9,325 bases of DNA from Actinomycetota bacterium (GTDB lineage Bacteria; Actinomycetota; Thermoleophilia; Solirubrobacterales; Solirubrobacteraceae): positions 1-9,325 of the forward strand of contig VAXS01000164.1 of NCBI GenBank assembly GCA_005883255.1, read 5' to 3'. The notes beneath the pieces are model-generated. The model did not search any database and was not told where the DNA came from. It saw only the letters and a program-made list of their open reading frames with translations. Shown here in pieces: positions 1-6,176 of this stretch (within the stretch, counting starts at the first letter, position 1; every line of letters begins with the position of its first letter). The position numbers were made by a program, and so were the translations under genes.

Positions 1-228
1 CTCGGGCGTGGCGAACAGCACGGCGTCGGCGCCCGCGATGGCCTCGCGCAGCCGCACCACGGAGGCCGGCGGGTCCGCCTCCTGGTCCTGGTTGAACGGG
101 GGCAGCTGGCCGAGCTCGCCGTAGAGGTCGAACCGCGTGCCGGGCGGCAGCTCGGAGGCTGCCGCCCGCAGCAGGCGGGTGTTGTGCGAGTCCCGGCGCA
201 GGCTGCCGGAGATGCCCAGGACGCGCAT
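1..228 (-). CDS. NAD(P)H-dependent FMN reductase, N-terminal part (runs off left edge)
   Basis: Seventy-six codons are visible. The protein opens MRVLGISGSLRRDSHNTRLL, the classical beta-strand plus phosphate-binding loop (GSLR..S.N..L) of the flavodoxin-like NADPH-dependent FMN reductase family, which moves hydride from NAD(P)H to flavin or quinone-type acceptors in the cytoplasm. Later residues (LPPFNQDQE, then AIAGADAVLFATPE) match the family's loop and third strand. Family members are about 180 residues, so over half is missing beyond the window. The ATG lies 2 bp after the TAG of the YceI gene (TAGccATG), and a GAGGAGG ribosome-binding site at 239-245 sits inside the acidic end of that gene, so the two are surely cotranscribed and probably translationally coupled. 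The exact substrate (FMN, quinone, azo compound, chromate) cannot be read from this fragment. Confidence 0.88.
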   Translation of the reverse strand, partial: MRVLGISGSLRRDSHNTRLLRAAASELPPGTRFDLYGELGQLPPFNQDQEADPPASVVRLREAIAGADAVLFATPE

Positions 229-230
229 GG

Positions 231-785
231 CTAGTCGTCCTCCTCGGCCACCAGCTCGAGGTGGGCGGTGATGGTCACGTCCCAGTCGAGCGCGAGGCCC
301 CCGTCGGGCGCCTCCATCTGCCAGTCCAGGCCGAACCGGCGGCGGTCGATGGTGGTTTCCAGCTCGAGCGCGCCGCGCAGGCCGCCCGGCGTCTGGCGCG
401 GGGCCACCCACGTGCCGGTGGCGGTCACCGGGTTCGTGACGCCGCGGATCGTGAGCTCGCCCTGCAGGGTGGCGCTGCCGTCCTCGGCCAGCTGCACGTC
501 GCTGGAGCGGAAGCGGATCTCCGGGTGGTTCTCGACGTCGAAGAAGTCCGGCGCCAGGAGGTGCCCCCGCAGCTCGGGCGGGTTCTGGACGGAGATGCTC
601 TCGACGCGCGCGACGCCGTCGACGAGCAGGCCGCCGTCGGCGGGACGGACGCTCGCCTCGACCTCGTTCATGGTCCCCCGGAACGCGGACACGCCCATGT
701 GGCGGACGGCGAAGCCGAAGGATGAGTGGACGGGGTCTGCCTGGAACGGGCCGGCGAAGGGAAGGCTCTCGGTCTGGGTGCTCAT
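231..785 (-). CDS. YceI-family lipocalin-like protein, cytoplasmic form
   Basis: 184 residues, the normal YceI length. Hallmarks are DPVHSSFGFAVRHMGVS (residues 17-33), the GHLLAPDFFDVENHPEIRF block (about 74-92), LTIRGVTNPV (111-120) and RRRFGLDW near the C-terminus. The family folds as an eight-stranded barrel that binds isoprenoid chains such as ubiquinone precursors or polyprenols. There is no signal peptide, unlike E. coli YceI, so this member should act in the cytoplasm or at the inner membrane face. The ATG at 785 has a strong GAGGAG ribosome-binding site 5 nt upstream (791-796). It is divergent from a MarR regulator and heads a two-gene unit with an FMN reductase. This suggests handling of a hydrophobic quinone or isoprenoid ligand, but the ligand is inference. 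Confidence 0.9.
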   Translation of the reverse strand: MSTQTESLPFAGPFQADPVHSSFGFAVRHMGVSAFRGTMNEVEASVRPADGGLLVDGVARVESISVQNPPELRGHLLAPDFFDVENHPEIRFRSSDVQLAEDGSATLQGELTIRGVTNPVTATGTWVAPRQTPGGLRGALELETTIDRRRFGLDWQMEAPDGGLALDWDVTITAHLELVAEEDD

Positions 786-805
786 GTCGTCTCCTCGAGT
801 CGATA

Positions 806-836
806 TTGGTCAACTACCACAGTGGTAATATACCAA
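806..836. promoter_or_regulatory. Probable MarR operator, 31-bp imperfect palindrome
   Basis: The site is centred on base 821. The two 15-bp arms match at 12 of 15 positions when folded. The core ACCAC-A-GTGGT (816-826) is perfect and the outer ends TTGGT (806-810) and ACCAA (832-836) also pair. It lies in the spacer between the divergent yceI-type and marR genes and covers the yceI -10 box and its likely start site. Size and position are typical for MarR dimers, which usually repress themselves and the divergent neighbour. Binding by the adjacent regulator is inference from position. Confidence 0.7.
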
Positions 837-855
837 GGTAGTGGAAGGACGACAA
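827..855 (-). promoter_or_regulatory. Promoter of the YceI / FMN reductase unit
   Basis: On the minus strand TTGTCG (850-855) and TATATT (827-832) are separated by exactly 17 bp, a good vegetative sigma-factor promoter and the only one in the window with a clear -35. Transcription would begin near 820 and leave a leader of about 35 nt containing the GAGGAG site. The -10 lies inside the palindrome at 806-836, so a bound regulator would block it. Confidence 0.65.
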
Positions 856-861
856 CCCAGC

Positions 862-867
862 TACGCT
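862..867 (+). promoter_or_regulatory. -10 box of marR (leaderless type)
   Basis: TACGCT ends exactly 6 nt before the ATG at 874, so transcription should begin at or next to the start codon. No Shine-Dalgarno sequence and no recognisable -35 is present. The same hexamer and spacing recur at 8763 on the plus strand. Confidence 0.55.
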
Positions 868-873
868 CGACTC

Positions 874-1344
874 ATGGCCACCGCCGCCCCCGACACCACC
901 CAACGCGTCCCCGTGGGCGCCCTTCTGGCCCGCCTGGGGCAGGAGTCCAACGCCCGGCTGCGCCGGTCGCTGCGCCCGCTCGACCTGCGGGCGCAGGAGT
1001 TCATCGCGCTCAAGCAGCTGGAGCTGCTGGGGCGCTGCTCGCAGTCGGAGCTGGCCGACGCGGTGGGCGTCGACTACAGCAACCTGGCCACGCTGGCCGG
1101 CGGCCTGTGCGACAGCGGCCTGATCGTCCGCGGCCGCGACGGGGCGGACCGGCGGCGCTACGTGCTCGAGCTCACCGCCGCCGGGCGGCGGCTGGTGGCG
1201 CGGGCCGACGAGGCCATCGCCGCCGGAGAGCGAGAGCTGCTGGGCGCGCTCGAGGAGGGCGACCGCGAGCAGCTGCACGCGCTGCTCCAGCGGGTGGCGG
1301 ACGGCGCCGAGCTCTGCCCGACGGCCAGCGCCTGCACCGAGTAG
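874..1344 (+). CDS. MarR-family winged-helix transcriptional regulator
   Basis: 156 residues, typical MarR size. An N-terminal dimerisation helix is followed by the DNA-binding region: CSQSELADAVGVDYSNLATL (55-74) is the helix-turn-helix, and GRDGADRRRYVLELTAAG (87-104) is the beta wing with the family DRR motif. C-terminal helices complete the dimer interface. Four cysteines are present: C55 before the recognition helices, C79, and a pair at C148 and C154 in the tail, so thiol-based sensing as in OhrR-type proteins is possible but unproven. An in-frame GTG exists at 841, but the ATG at 874 is preferred because it fits the TACGCT leaderless pattern and the extra 11 residues look non-native. 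It probably represses itself and the divergent YceI unit through the 806-836 palindrome. A DsbA-like isomerase gene follows 4 bp downstream. Confidence 0.92.
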   Translation: MATAAPDTTQRVPVGALLARLGQESNARLRRSLRPLDLRAQEFIALKQLELLGRCSQSELADAVGVDYSNLATLAGGLCDSGLIVRGRDGADRRRYVLELTAAGRRLVARADEAIAAGERELLGALEEGDREQLHALLQRVADGAELCPTASACTE

Positions 1345-1348
1345 GCGC

Positions 1349-1933
1349 GTGGCGCGGGCGACCTTCTTCTACGACTTCACCTCGCCGTACGCGTACCTGG
1401 CCGCCGGCCGGATCGAGGATCTGCTGCCCGGCGCCACCTGGCGCCCGATCTCGTTGGGCTTCGTGCTGCGCGCCACCCAGCGCCTCCCCTGGTCGCTGGG
1501 GCCGGGCCGCGAGGCCGGGATCGCGGAGATCGCACGGCGCGCCGAGGCGCGCGGGCTGCCGCCGGTGCGCTACCCCGAGGGCTGGCCCGACGAGAGCTAC
1601 TCGCTGGCGCCGCTGCGCGCGGCCCTGTTCGCCGAGGAGCGCGGGCGCCTGGTGGCGCTCACCCAGGCGCTGTACCGGGGGATCTTCGTGCACGCCTGGC
1701 GACCCGACGATCCGCTGCTGGTCCGCGAGGCGGCCGCGGAGGCCGGCCTGGATCCCGACGAGGCAGAGAAGGCGGTGGGACGGCCGGACATCAAGGACCG
1801 CCTGCGCGCCTACACCGAGGACGCGCTGGCGCGCGGCCTGGTCGGCGTGCCCACGATCGCGGTGGACGGCGAGCTGTTCTGGGGCGACGACCGCCTCGAG
1901 GACGCGGCCGCCGTCGCGGCGCCCTCCCGCTAG
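1349..1933 (+). CDS. DsbA-like 2-hydroxychromene-2-carboxylate isomerase family protein
   Basis: 194 residues, normal for the HCCA isomerase / kappa-GST branch of the thioredoxin fold. The N-terminus FFYDFTSPYAYLAAGRIE (6-23) is the family signature. The serine of TSPY (S12) sits where DsbA has its first cysteine, and the protein has no cysteine at all, so it cannot be a disulfide oxidoreductase. The C-terminal GVPT loop (166-169) and ELFWGDDRLED (175-185) are also diagnostic. Known members isomerise hydroxychromene carboxylates in naphthalene breakdown using glutathione; many actinobacterial homologues are of unknown substrate. It starts with GTG 4 bp after the marR stop, without a clear ribosome-binding site, so it is likely coupled to marR. 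Its TAG stop interlocks with that of cydB. A role in detoxifying an aromatic or quinone compound sensed by the regulator is inference. Confidence 0.85.
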   Translation: MARATFFYDFTSPYAYLAAGRIEDLLPGATWRPISLGFVLRATQRLPWSLGPGREAGIAEIARRAEARGLPPVRYPEGWPDESYSLAPLRAALFAEERGRLVALTQALYRGIFVHAWRPDDPLLVREAAAEAGLDPDEAEKAVGRPDIKDRLRAYTEDALARGLVGVPTIAVDGELFWGDDRLEDAAAVAAPSR

Positions 1934-2937
1934 GACTCCTCGCCCTCCAGGCGCGCTCGCTGGTGCAGCGTGTAGAGCAGCACCAGCGACGGAACCACCA
2001 CCGCGACCGCCGCCCCGAACACCGCGAGCAGCGCGTCCAACGTCGCGCCCGGGGCCGCCCCGGCGCGAACCGTCAGCGAGCTGGGGAGGAGGTAGGGGTA
2101 CTGGGCCACGCCCCAGCCCCAGATCACCGCCGCCACCGCGCCCACCGCCAGCGGACGGGCGCCGCGCCGGGCGCCGGCCAGCAGCAGCGCCAGGGCTCCG
2201 GCCCCGCACAGCGCGGAGAAGATGACCAGCGGCAGCCCCTCGTGCACCAGGCCCTCGAACACCGGCCGGGCGTCTGACCGCAGCGCCACCAGCCCGCCGG
2301 CCGCCAGCGCGCCCGCCAGCGCCGCCGCGCCGATCGCGCGAGCGCGGAAGTAGCGGACCATCTCGGCGTCACCCTCCCGCCGGGCGTCGGCCACCAGGAA
2401 GATCGCGGCCAGGTACGCGCCGGCGAACACGAACAGCGCCCCGATGACCGCGGAGGTGGGATTGAGCCAGCTGGTGAGCCGGTCGCCGGCGCCGTGCGCG
2501 GGCACCCGGCCCGACGCCACCGCCCCCACGGCGGCGCCCAGGAAGAACGGCACCAGCACCGAGGAGCTGGCGAACAGGGCGCCGAACAGCCGCCGGGCCG
2601 CCAGCGGGCCGGTGGCCTTGCGGAAGGCGAAGCCCGCGCCCCGCAGCACGATCCCCAGCGCCGCCAGCAGCAGGGGCACGAACAGGGTGGACGTCACGGC
2701 CGCGAAGGCGCGCGGGAAGCCCGTCCACGCCACCACCAACACGAAGATGAGCCACACGTGGTTGGCCTCCCATACCGGGGTCAGCGACCGGTCGGCCAGC
2801 GCCCGGGGGCGCGCGCCGCGCTCGGCTCCGCCGGCCAGCAGGTCCCAGAAGCCCGCGCCGAAGTCGGCGCCGCCGAACACCGCGTACAGGGTCACGCCGG
2901 TCCACAGCACGGCCGCGACGACATCGGGCTCGCTCAC
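1930..2937 (-). CDS. cydB: Cytochrome bd quinol oxidase subunit II
   Basis: 335 residues, a usual size for actinobacterial CydB, which forms the heme-free membrane subunit of cytochrome bd. The N-terminus has the conserved GGADFGAGFWDLLAGG (22-37), then TPVWEANHVWLI (53-64) and GFPRAFAA (73-80). About eight or nine hydrophobic segments follow, ending in a short charged tail. The GTG at 2937 is chosen because the family pattern begins at once (SEPDVVAAVLWTGVTLYAVF), a GGAGG ribosome-binding site lies 10 nt upstream (2948-2952), and GTGA overlaps the cydA stop by 4 bp. The open frame continues upstream to 3087, but that part is low-complexity Gly/Ala/Arg antisense-like text over cydA. With cydA it makes a quinol:O2 oxidoreductase active at low oxygen. 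No cydDC genes are in view. Confidence 0.95.
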   Translation of the reverse strand: MSEPDVVAAVLWTGVTLYAVFGGADFGAGFWDLLAGGAERGARPRALADRSLTPVWEANHVWLIFVLVVAWTGFPRAFAAVTSTLFVPLLLAALGIVLRGAGFAFRKATGPLAARRLFGALFASSSVLVPFFLGAAVGAVASGRVPAHGAGDRLTSWLNPTSAVIGALFVFAGAYLAAIFLVADARREGDAEMVRYFRARAIGAAALAGALAAGGLVALRSDARPVFEGLVHEGLPLVIFSALCGAGALALLLAGARRGARPLAVGAVAAVIWGWGVAQYPYLLPSSLTVRAGAAPGATLDALLAVFGAAVAVVVPSLVLLYTLHQRARLEGEES

Positions 2938-4259
2938 GGCGCCGCCACCTCCGGAGCCGTCGGGCCGTAGGGCACCTCGGCGTCGTCGGAGTCGCCGTCG
3001 CGCCAGCGCCGGGCCAGCGCGCGCAGCACCAGCCCGGTGGCCACGCCCAGCGCCAGGTAGAGCACCAGCACTCCGGCCAGCGACCACCAGATCCCGCTGG
3101 CGGTGGTGACCGCGTCAGCCGTGCGCAGGCGCTGGTAGACCACCCAGGGCTGGCGGCCCACCTCGGTCACGATCCACCCGCACTCGAGCGCCGCCACCGC
3201 CGCGACGCCGGACAGGGCCACGGCGCGCAGGAACCAGCGGCCCTCCGGCGGCGCGCGCCGGCGCCGCCAGGCGATCGCCCACCAGGCTCCGAGCGCCAGT
3301 AGGGCAAAGGCCAGGCCCACCATGGCGTCGAAGGCCAGGTGCAGCAGGGTGGGCGCCGGCGGCCGGTCGGCCGGCTTCGCCGTGTCCAGCCCCTTGACCC
3401 GCTGGCCGGCCGAGAACCCGACCAGGTAGGAGTCCAGGTCGGGGATCTTCACCGCGCCCCTGACCTTCCCGCCCACCAGCGCGCCTCCCAGGTACTCCGG
3501 CGCGTGCGTGGTCGTGCGCTGGACGTACTCGATCGCGGCGAACTTCACCGGCTGGTCGTGCGCGATCGAGCGCGCGGCCGTGTCCCCGACGAAGATCTGG
3601 ACCGGCGTGGCCAGCGCCGCCACGCTCAGCGGGATCGCCAGCCCCAGCCGGTGGTGGCGGTCGCGGCGCCCGCGGAGCATCCCCACCGCGTAGACCGAGG
3701 CCACCAGGAACCCGACCACCATGTAGGCGCCGAGCACCATGTGCGGGATCTCGTAGGCGGCGGCTCCGTTGAACACCACGTCCACCGGGTGCACCGCGAC
3801 CACCCGCCCGGCGGCGTCCACGTCGAAGCCGCCGGGCTGGTTCATCCACGAGTTCGCCGACACCACCGACAGGGCCCCGCCCAGGCCGGACACCACGATC
3901 GGCAGGCCCGAGGCGAAGTGCGCCCAGGGGCTCAGCCGGCGCCACCCGTAGATGTAGATCGCGATAAAGATCGCCTCGGTGAAGAAGAAGAGCGCCTCGA
4001 TCGCGAACGAGATGCCGAAGACCTCGCCGTAGCGGCCCATGAGGCCGGGCCAGAGCAGGCCCATCTCGAACGACAGGACGGTGCCGGTGACGGCCCCCAC
4101 GGCGAACAGCACCGCCATGACCTTCGACCAGCGCCGCGCCAGCTCCAGCGCCACCGGGTCGCCGCGCCGCAGGCCGATCCAGTTGGCGATGAGGGCGATC
4201 GCCGGGAACGCGATCCCCATCGAGGCCAGCACGATGTGGAACCCCAGCGTGAAGCCCAT
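2934..4259 (-). CDS. cydA: Cytochrome bd quinol oxidase subunit I
   Basis: 441 residues from the first ATG, with about nine membrane helices. The heme-bearing subunit oxidises quinol and reduces O2 to water. Expected ligands are visible: H8 in LGFH (heme b595), H173 in YEIPHMVLGAYM and M313 in FDAMVGLAF (heme b558 pair). Acidic residues E88 and E95 lie in AIEALFFFTEA, and the GRQPW motif is at 368-372. The quinol loop is short, as in the CIO-like and actinobacterial type. The start is uncertain. Codons upstream of the ATG, back to an in-frame TGA at 4305-4307, read LLPARSQ directly before MGFTLGFH, matching the conserved family N-terminus (compare SRLQFALT in E. coli). However, no ATG, GTG or TTG exists there; only ATC (4299-4301) and two CTG codons could serve. 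The gene overlaps cydB by 4 bp. A TAGGCT box at 4307-4312 may be its promoter. Confidence 0.93.
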   Translation of the reverse strand: MGFTLGFHIVLASMGIAFPAIALIANWIGLRRGDPVALELARRWSKVMAVLFAVGAVTGTVLSFEMGLLWPGLMGRYGEVFGISFAIEALFFFTEAIFIAIYIYGWRRLSPWAHFASGLPIVVSGLGGALSVVSANSWMNQPGGFDVDAAGRVVAVHPVDVVFNGAAAYEIPHMVLGAYMVVGFLVASVYAVGMLRGRRDRHHRLGLAIPLSVAALATPVQIFVGDTAARSIAHDQPVKFAAIEYVQRTTTHAPEYLGGALVGGKVRGAVKIPDLDSYLVGFSAGQRVKGLDTAKPADRPPAPTLLHLAFDAMVGLAFALLALGAWWAIAWRRRRAPPEGRWFLRAVALSGVAAVAALECGWIVTEVGRQPWVVYQRLRTADAVTTASGIWWSLAGVLVLYLALGVATGLVLRALARRWRDGDSDDAEVPYGPTAPEVAAP

Positions 4260-4389
4260 CTGGCTCCGCGCCGGCAGCAGCTGCGAGGCGGCGGAGACGA
4301 TGGCTCAGCCTATCGGTCGGCGAAGTGCGCGAGCGGGTCGTCCACTTCGTCGAGGTGATCGACCGCGACGGCCAGGGCCAGGCCGCGAG
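4260..4389. other. Spacer between cydA and the cyclase gene, no recognised gene
   Basis: This 130-bp spacer holds the putative cydA promoter. Both strands carry short open stretches with GC-rich third positions. The plus frame ending at the TAG of 4391-4393 reads VRERVVHFVEVIDRDGQGQ. The minus frame ending at 4310 reads AVAVDHLDEVDDPLAHFADR. Neither has a convincing start or a family match I recognise. One of them may be the remnant of a lost gene end. Confidence 0.3.
4307..4312 (-). promoter_or_regulatory. Possible -10 box of cydAB
   Basis: TAGGCT on the minus strand fits the TANGCT pattern seen before other genes here and lies 5 nt before an in-frame ATC codon, 47 nt before the first ATG of cydA. 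No clear -35 is visible. If used, the transcript would start at or near 4301, giving either a leaderless mRNA with an unusual start or a leader of about 42 nt with GGAG 4 nt before the ATG. Confidence 0.35.
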
Positions 4390-4404
4390 CTAGCCGCTCG
4401 CGGC
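4382..4404. terminator. Hairpin over the cyclase stop codon
   Basis: GCCGCGAGC (4382-4390) and GCTCGCGGC (4396-4404) are perfect 9-bp inverted arms around a 5-nt loop, with the TAG stop of the cyclase-like gene in the loop region. No T-run follows on either strand, so it is not a classical intrinsic terminator; it could pause polymerase or protect the mRNA 3' end. Confidence 0.4.
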
Positions 4405-5826
4405 GGGCTGGGCGGGCGCCGCCCGAGGCGCGGCGTCAGCCTCGGCGGGCGCCGCCAGCTCGGTGGGGAGGTTGCGGCCGCGCAGCGTCGTGACGCCCTC
4501 GCGGCGCCAGCGCTCGCGCTCGTCGGGCGCGGCCCACTCCAGCGCCCGGGCCGAGGCGAGCACGCGCGCGGGCGTCGCCTGCCGGGCCGCCCGCAGCGCG
4601 GCCCCGCCCGGGTCCTCGATTTCGACCGGCGCGCCGAACAGGCACAGCGCCCCGTCCCCCTCGAACTTGTTGACCAGCCCGCCGCAATCGTGCACCACCT
4701 CGACCACCAGCGAGAAGAAGCGGTTGAGCAGCCCCACCACCTCGGTGGCCGAGCGCTGCGAGGCCAGCGCGGTGGACCCCGTCAGGTCCACGAACAGGGC
4801 GGCTGCGTGGCGGACCTCGCCGCCCAGCTCGATCCCGCGCTCCAGGGCCTCGCGGGCCACCTCCTCGCCCACGTGCCGGCCGAACAGGTCGCGCAGGCGC
4901 TGGTGCTCGCGCAGGCCGGAGACCATGCGGTTGAAGCCCGCCTGGACGAGTCCCACCTCGCTGGCGTCGTCCACCGGGATCTCGACGTCGAGCCGCCCGC
5001 CCTCCACCGCCCCCAGCGCGTCGCGCACCGAGTGCAGCGGCTCGGCCACCGACTTGGCGGCCATGGCGATGGCCAGGAGACCGGCGGCCAGCGTCGCCAG
5101 GCCCAGGAACAGGACGGTGGCGGCCACCCGGGTGGCGGACATCGAGGCGCCCGAGATGACGCTGGCGGCCAGCACCACCGCGCCCACGATCGGCACGGCC
5201 GTGGTGAACCCCCAGGCCATCAGCAGCCGCCCGGTCACGCCGGGCTGCGCGGGCCGGGCCGGTGGCCCCGCGGCCAGGGCCCGCGCCGTGATCGGGCGCA
5301 GCACGCGCTCGGTCATCAGGTAGACGACGGCGCAGGTGGTGGCCCCGCCCAGGATCGCCGTCGTGATCACCAGCGCGGCCAGCCCGCCCGAGAAGGCGGC
5401 GTTCAGCGCGCCGAACACGACCGCGGCGCCCAGCCACAGCGCCGCGCTCACCTTCACCTGCCGGGCGGGATAGCGCAGGACCAGCCACCGCTCGCGGTCG
5501 GTCGGGGGGCGGCGGGCCTCGAGCCAGCGCAGGGTGGGCAGCGCCACCAGCGTGCTCAGGAACGCGCCCGCCACCATCGACGCCGGCAGGTAGATGGCGA
5601 ACGCCACCTCGTTGAGCATCCGGACATGGCCGGGGTGGTGCAGCGCAGGCAGCGACGGCGGCAGGACCCAGAACATGAAGACGAAGACGTCGATCGCGCC
5701 CGTGAAGTTGGCCACGGGGACCAGCAATCCCAACCGGCGCAACGCTCGCCCCTCCTCGCCGCCCAGCCCGCTGCCCGGCGGCCGTCGCGTCCGCCGGAGC
5801 GCCTCGCGCCACGGTGCCTCCGCCAT
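4390..5826 (-). CDS. Membrane adenylate/guanylate cyclase-like protein, catalytic domain incomplete
   Basis: 478 residues from the ATG at 5826 (in-frame GTG at 5835 is an alternative). Two groups of membrane helices (about 33-170 and 200-255) are followed by a HAMP linker (about 256-312, with AEPLHSVRDALGAVEGG) and a class III cyclase domain. This resembles the Rv3645/Rv1318c group of M. tuberculosis, which make cAMP. The metal-binding aspartates are present in ALFVDLTGST (D347) and KFEGDGAL (D391), with K387 at the substrate-selecting position. After AALRAARQ (409-416) the sequence jumps to ATPARVLASARAL, which belongs near the domain end. About 55-60 residues are missing, including the VGxxxGxVVAGxVG strand-loop and the DxVNxAxR motif that supplies the transition-state Asn and Arg. 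The frame is intact, so this may be a pseudo-cyclase or a recently damaged gene. It lies 50 bp downstream of csoR. Confidence 0.85.
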   Translation of the reverse strand: MAEAPWREALRRTRRPPGSGLGGEEGRALRRLGLLVPVANFTGAIDVFVFMFWVLPPSLPALHHPGHVRMLNEVAFAIYLPASMVAGAFLSTLVALPTLRWLEARRPPTDRERWLVLRYPARQVKVSAALWLGAAVVFGALNAAFSGGLAALVITTAILGGATTCAVVYLMTERVLRPITARALAAGPPARPAQPGVTGRLLMAWGFTTAVPIVGAVVLAASVISGASMSATRVAATVLFLGLATLAAGLLAIAMAAKSVAEPLHSVRDALGAVEGGRLDVEIPVDDASEVGLVQAGFNRMVSGLREHQRLRDLFGRHVGEEVAREALERGIELGGEVRHAAALFVDLTGSTALASQRSATEVVGLLNRFFSLVVEVVHDCGGLVNKFEGDGALCLFGAPVEIEDPGGAALRAARQATPARVLASARALEWAAPDERERWRREGVTTLRGRNLPTELAAPAEADAAPRAAPAQPAASG

Positions 5827-5835
5827 CGCCCCCAC

Positions 5836-5841
5836 AGGGTA
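5836..5841 (-). promoter_or_regulatory. Possible -10 box of the cyclase-like gene
   Basis: TACCCT on the minus strand ends 9 nt before the ATG at 5826, inside the 50-bp gap after csoR. It would give a transcript with a leader of only a few nucleotides. No -35 is seen; read-through from csoR is equally possible. Confidence 0.3.
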
Positions 5842-5876
5842 CGGCAGGCGCTCTGGTCGAAGGTGCGCTCGTCCGC

Positions 5877-6170
5877 CTAGCCCCGCCGCACCAGGCGGCC
5901 GACGGCGGCCATCAGCTCCTCGGTCCGCTCGTCCCGGGCGCCGGCGGGCCCCTCGAGGATGCAGTGGCGGGCGTGGTCGTCGGCCAGGCCGAGCGCGACC
6001 TTGTCCAGCGCCGCCTGCACGGCCGCGATCTGGAGCAGGACGTCGGGACACCAGCGGTCCTCGTCGATCATCCGCTGCACGCCCCGGACCTGGCCCTCGA
6101 TCCGGCGCAGGCGCTGGTGGAGCTGGTCCCTGGTGGCGGCGTAGCCGCGGTCCGGCGGTTGCGTGGGCAT
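5877..6170 (-). CDS. csoR: CsoR-type copper-sensing transcriptional repressor
   Basis: 97 residues, an all-helical DUF156/CsoR-family protein. LHQRLRRIEGQVRGVQRMI (17-35) is the family signature. The Cu(I) ligands C41, H66 and C70 occur with the exact spacing of M. tuberculosis CsoR (Cys, +25 His, +29 Cys), which separates it from FrmR-, RcnR- and CstR-type relatives. In known CsoR proteins the tetramer binds a GC-rich palindrome and leaves it when Cu(I) binds. Such a palindrome lies directly before the gene (6180-6196), so it should repress itself. The ATG at 6170 stands 6 nt after a TATGCT box with no Shine-Dalgarno site, fitting leaderless expression. The reading frame continues far upstream, but that is antisense to the sigma-factor gene and the rnd gene. 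No copper ATPase or chaperone gene is in the window, so its other targets lie elsewhere. Confidence 0.93.
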   Translation of the reverse strand: MPTQPPDRGYAATRDQLHQRLRRIEGQVRGVQRMIDEDRWCPDVLLQIAAVQAALDKVALGLADDHARHCILEGPAGARDERTEELMAAVGRLVRRG

Positions 6171-6176
6171 CGGCCC

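Noticed and set aside
841..873. Upstream GTG start for marR
   Set aside because: The extra residues are not MarR-like, and the ATG at 874 fits the TACGCT spacing.
1349..1933. Thiol-disulfide oxidoreductase (DsbA) function
   Set aside because: The protein has no cysteine; the active-site position is serine in TSPY, as in the isomerase/kappa-GST branch.
726..2225. 499-codon plus-strand frame
   Set aside because: Overlaps marR and the isomerase in another frame and cydB antisense; proline/arginine/alanine-rich shadow.
2938..3087. ATG start for cydB at 3087
   Set aside because: The added 50 residues are low-complexity sequence over cydA; the GTG at 2937 has a ribosome-binding site, stop/start overlap and the family N-terminus.
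4039..5880. 613-codon open frame on the plus strand
   Set aside because: It lies antisense to cydA and the cyclase gene, is dominated by Gly/Arg/Pro/His/Gln, and has no domain; a GC-rich shadow frame.
5827..6051. Upstream start for the cyclase gene at 6051
   Set aside because: The added sequence overlaps csoR in another frame and is Arg/Gly/Pro-rich.
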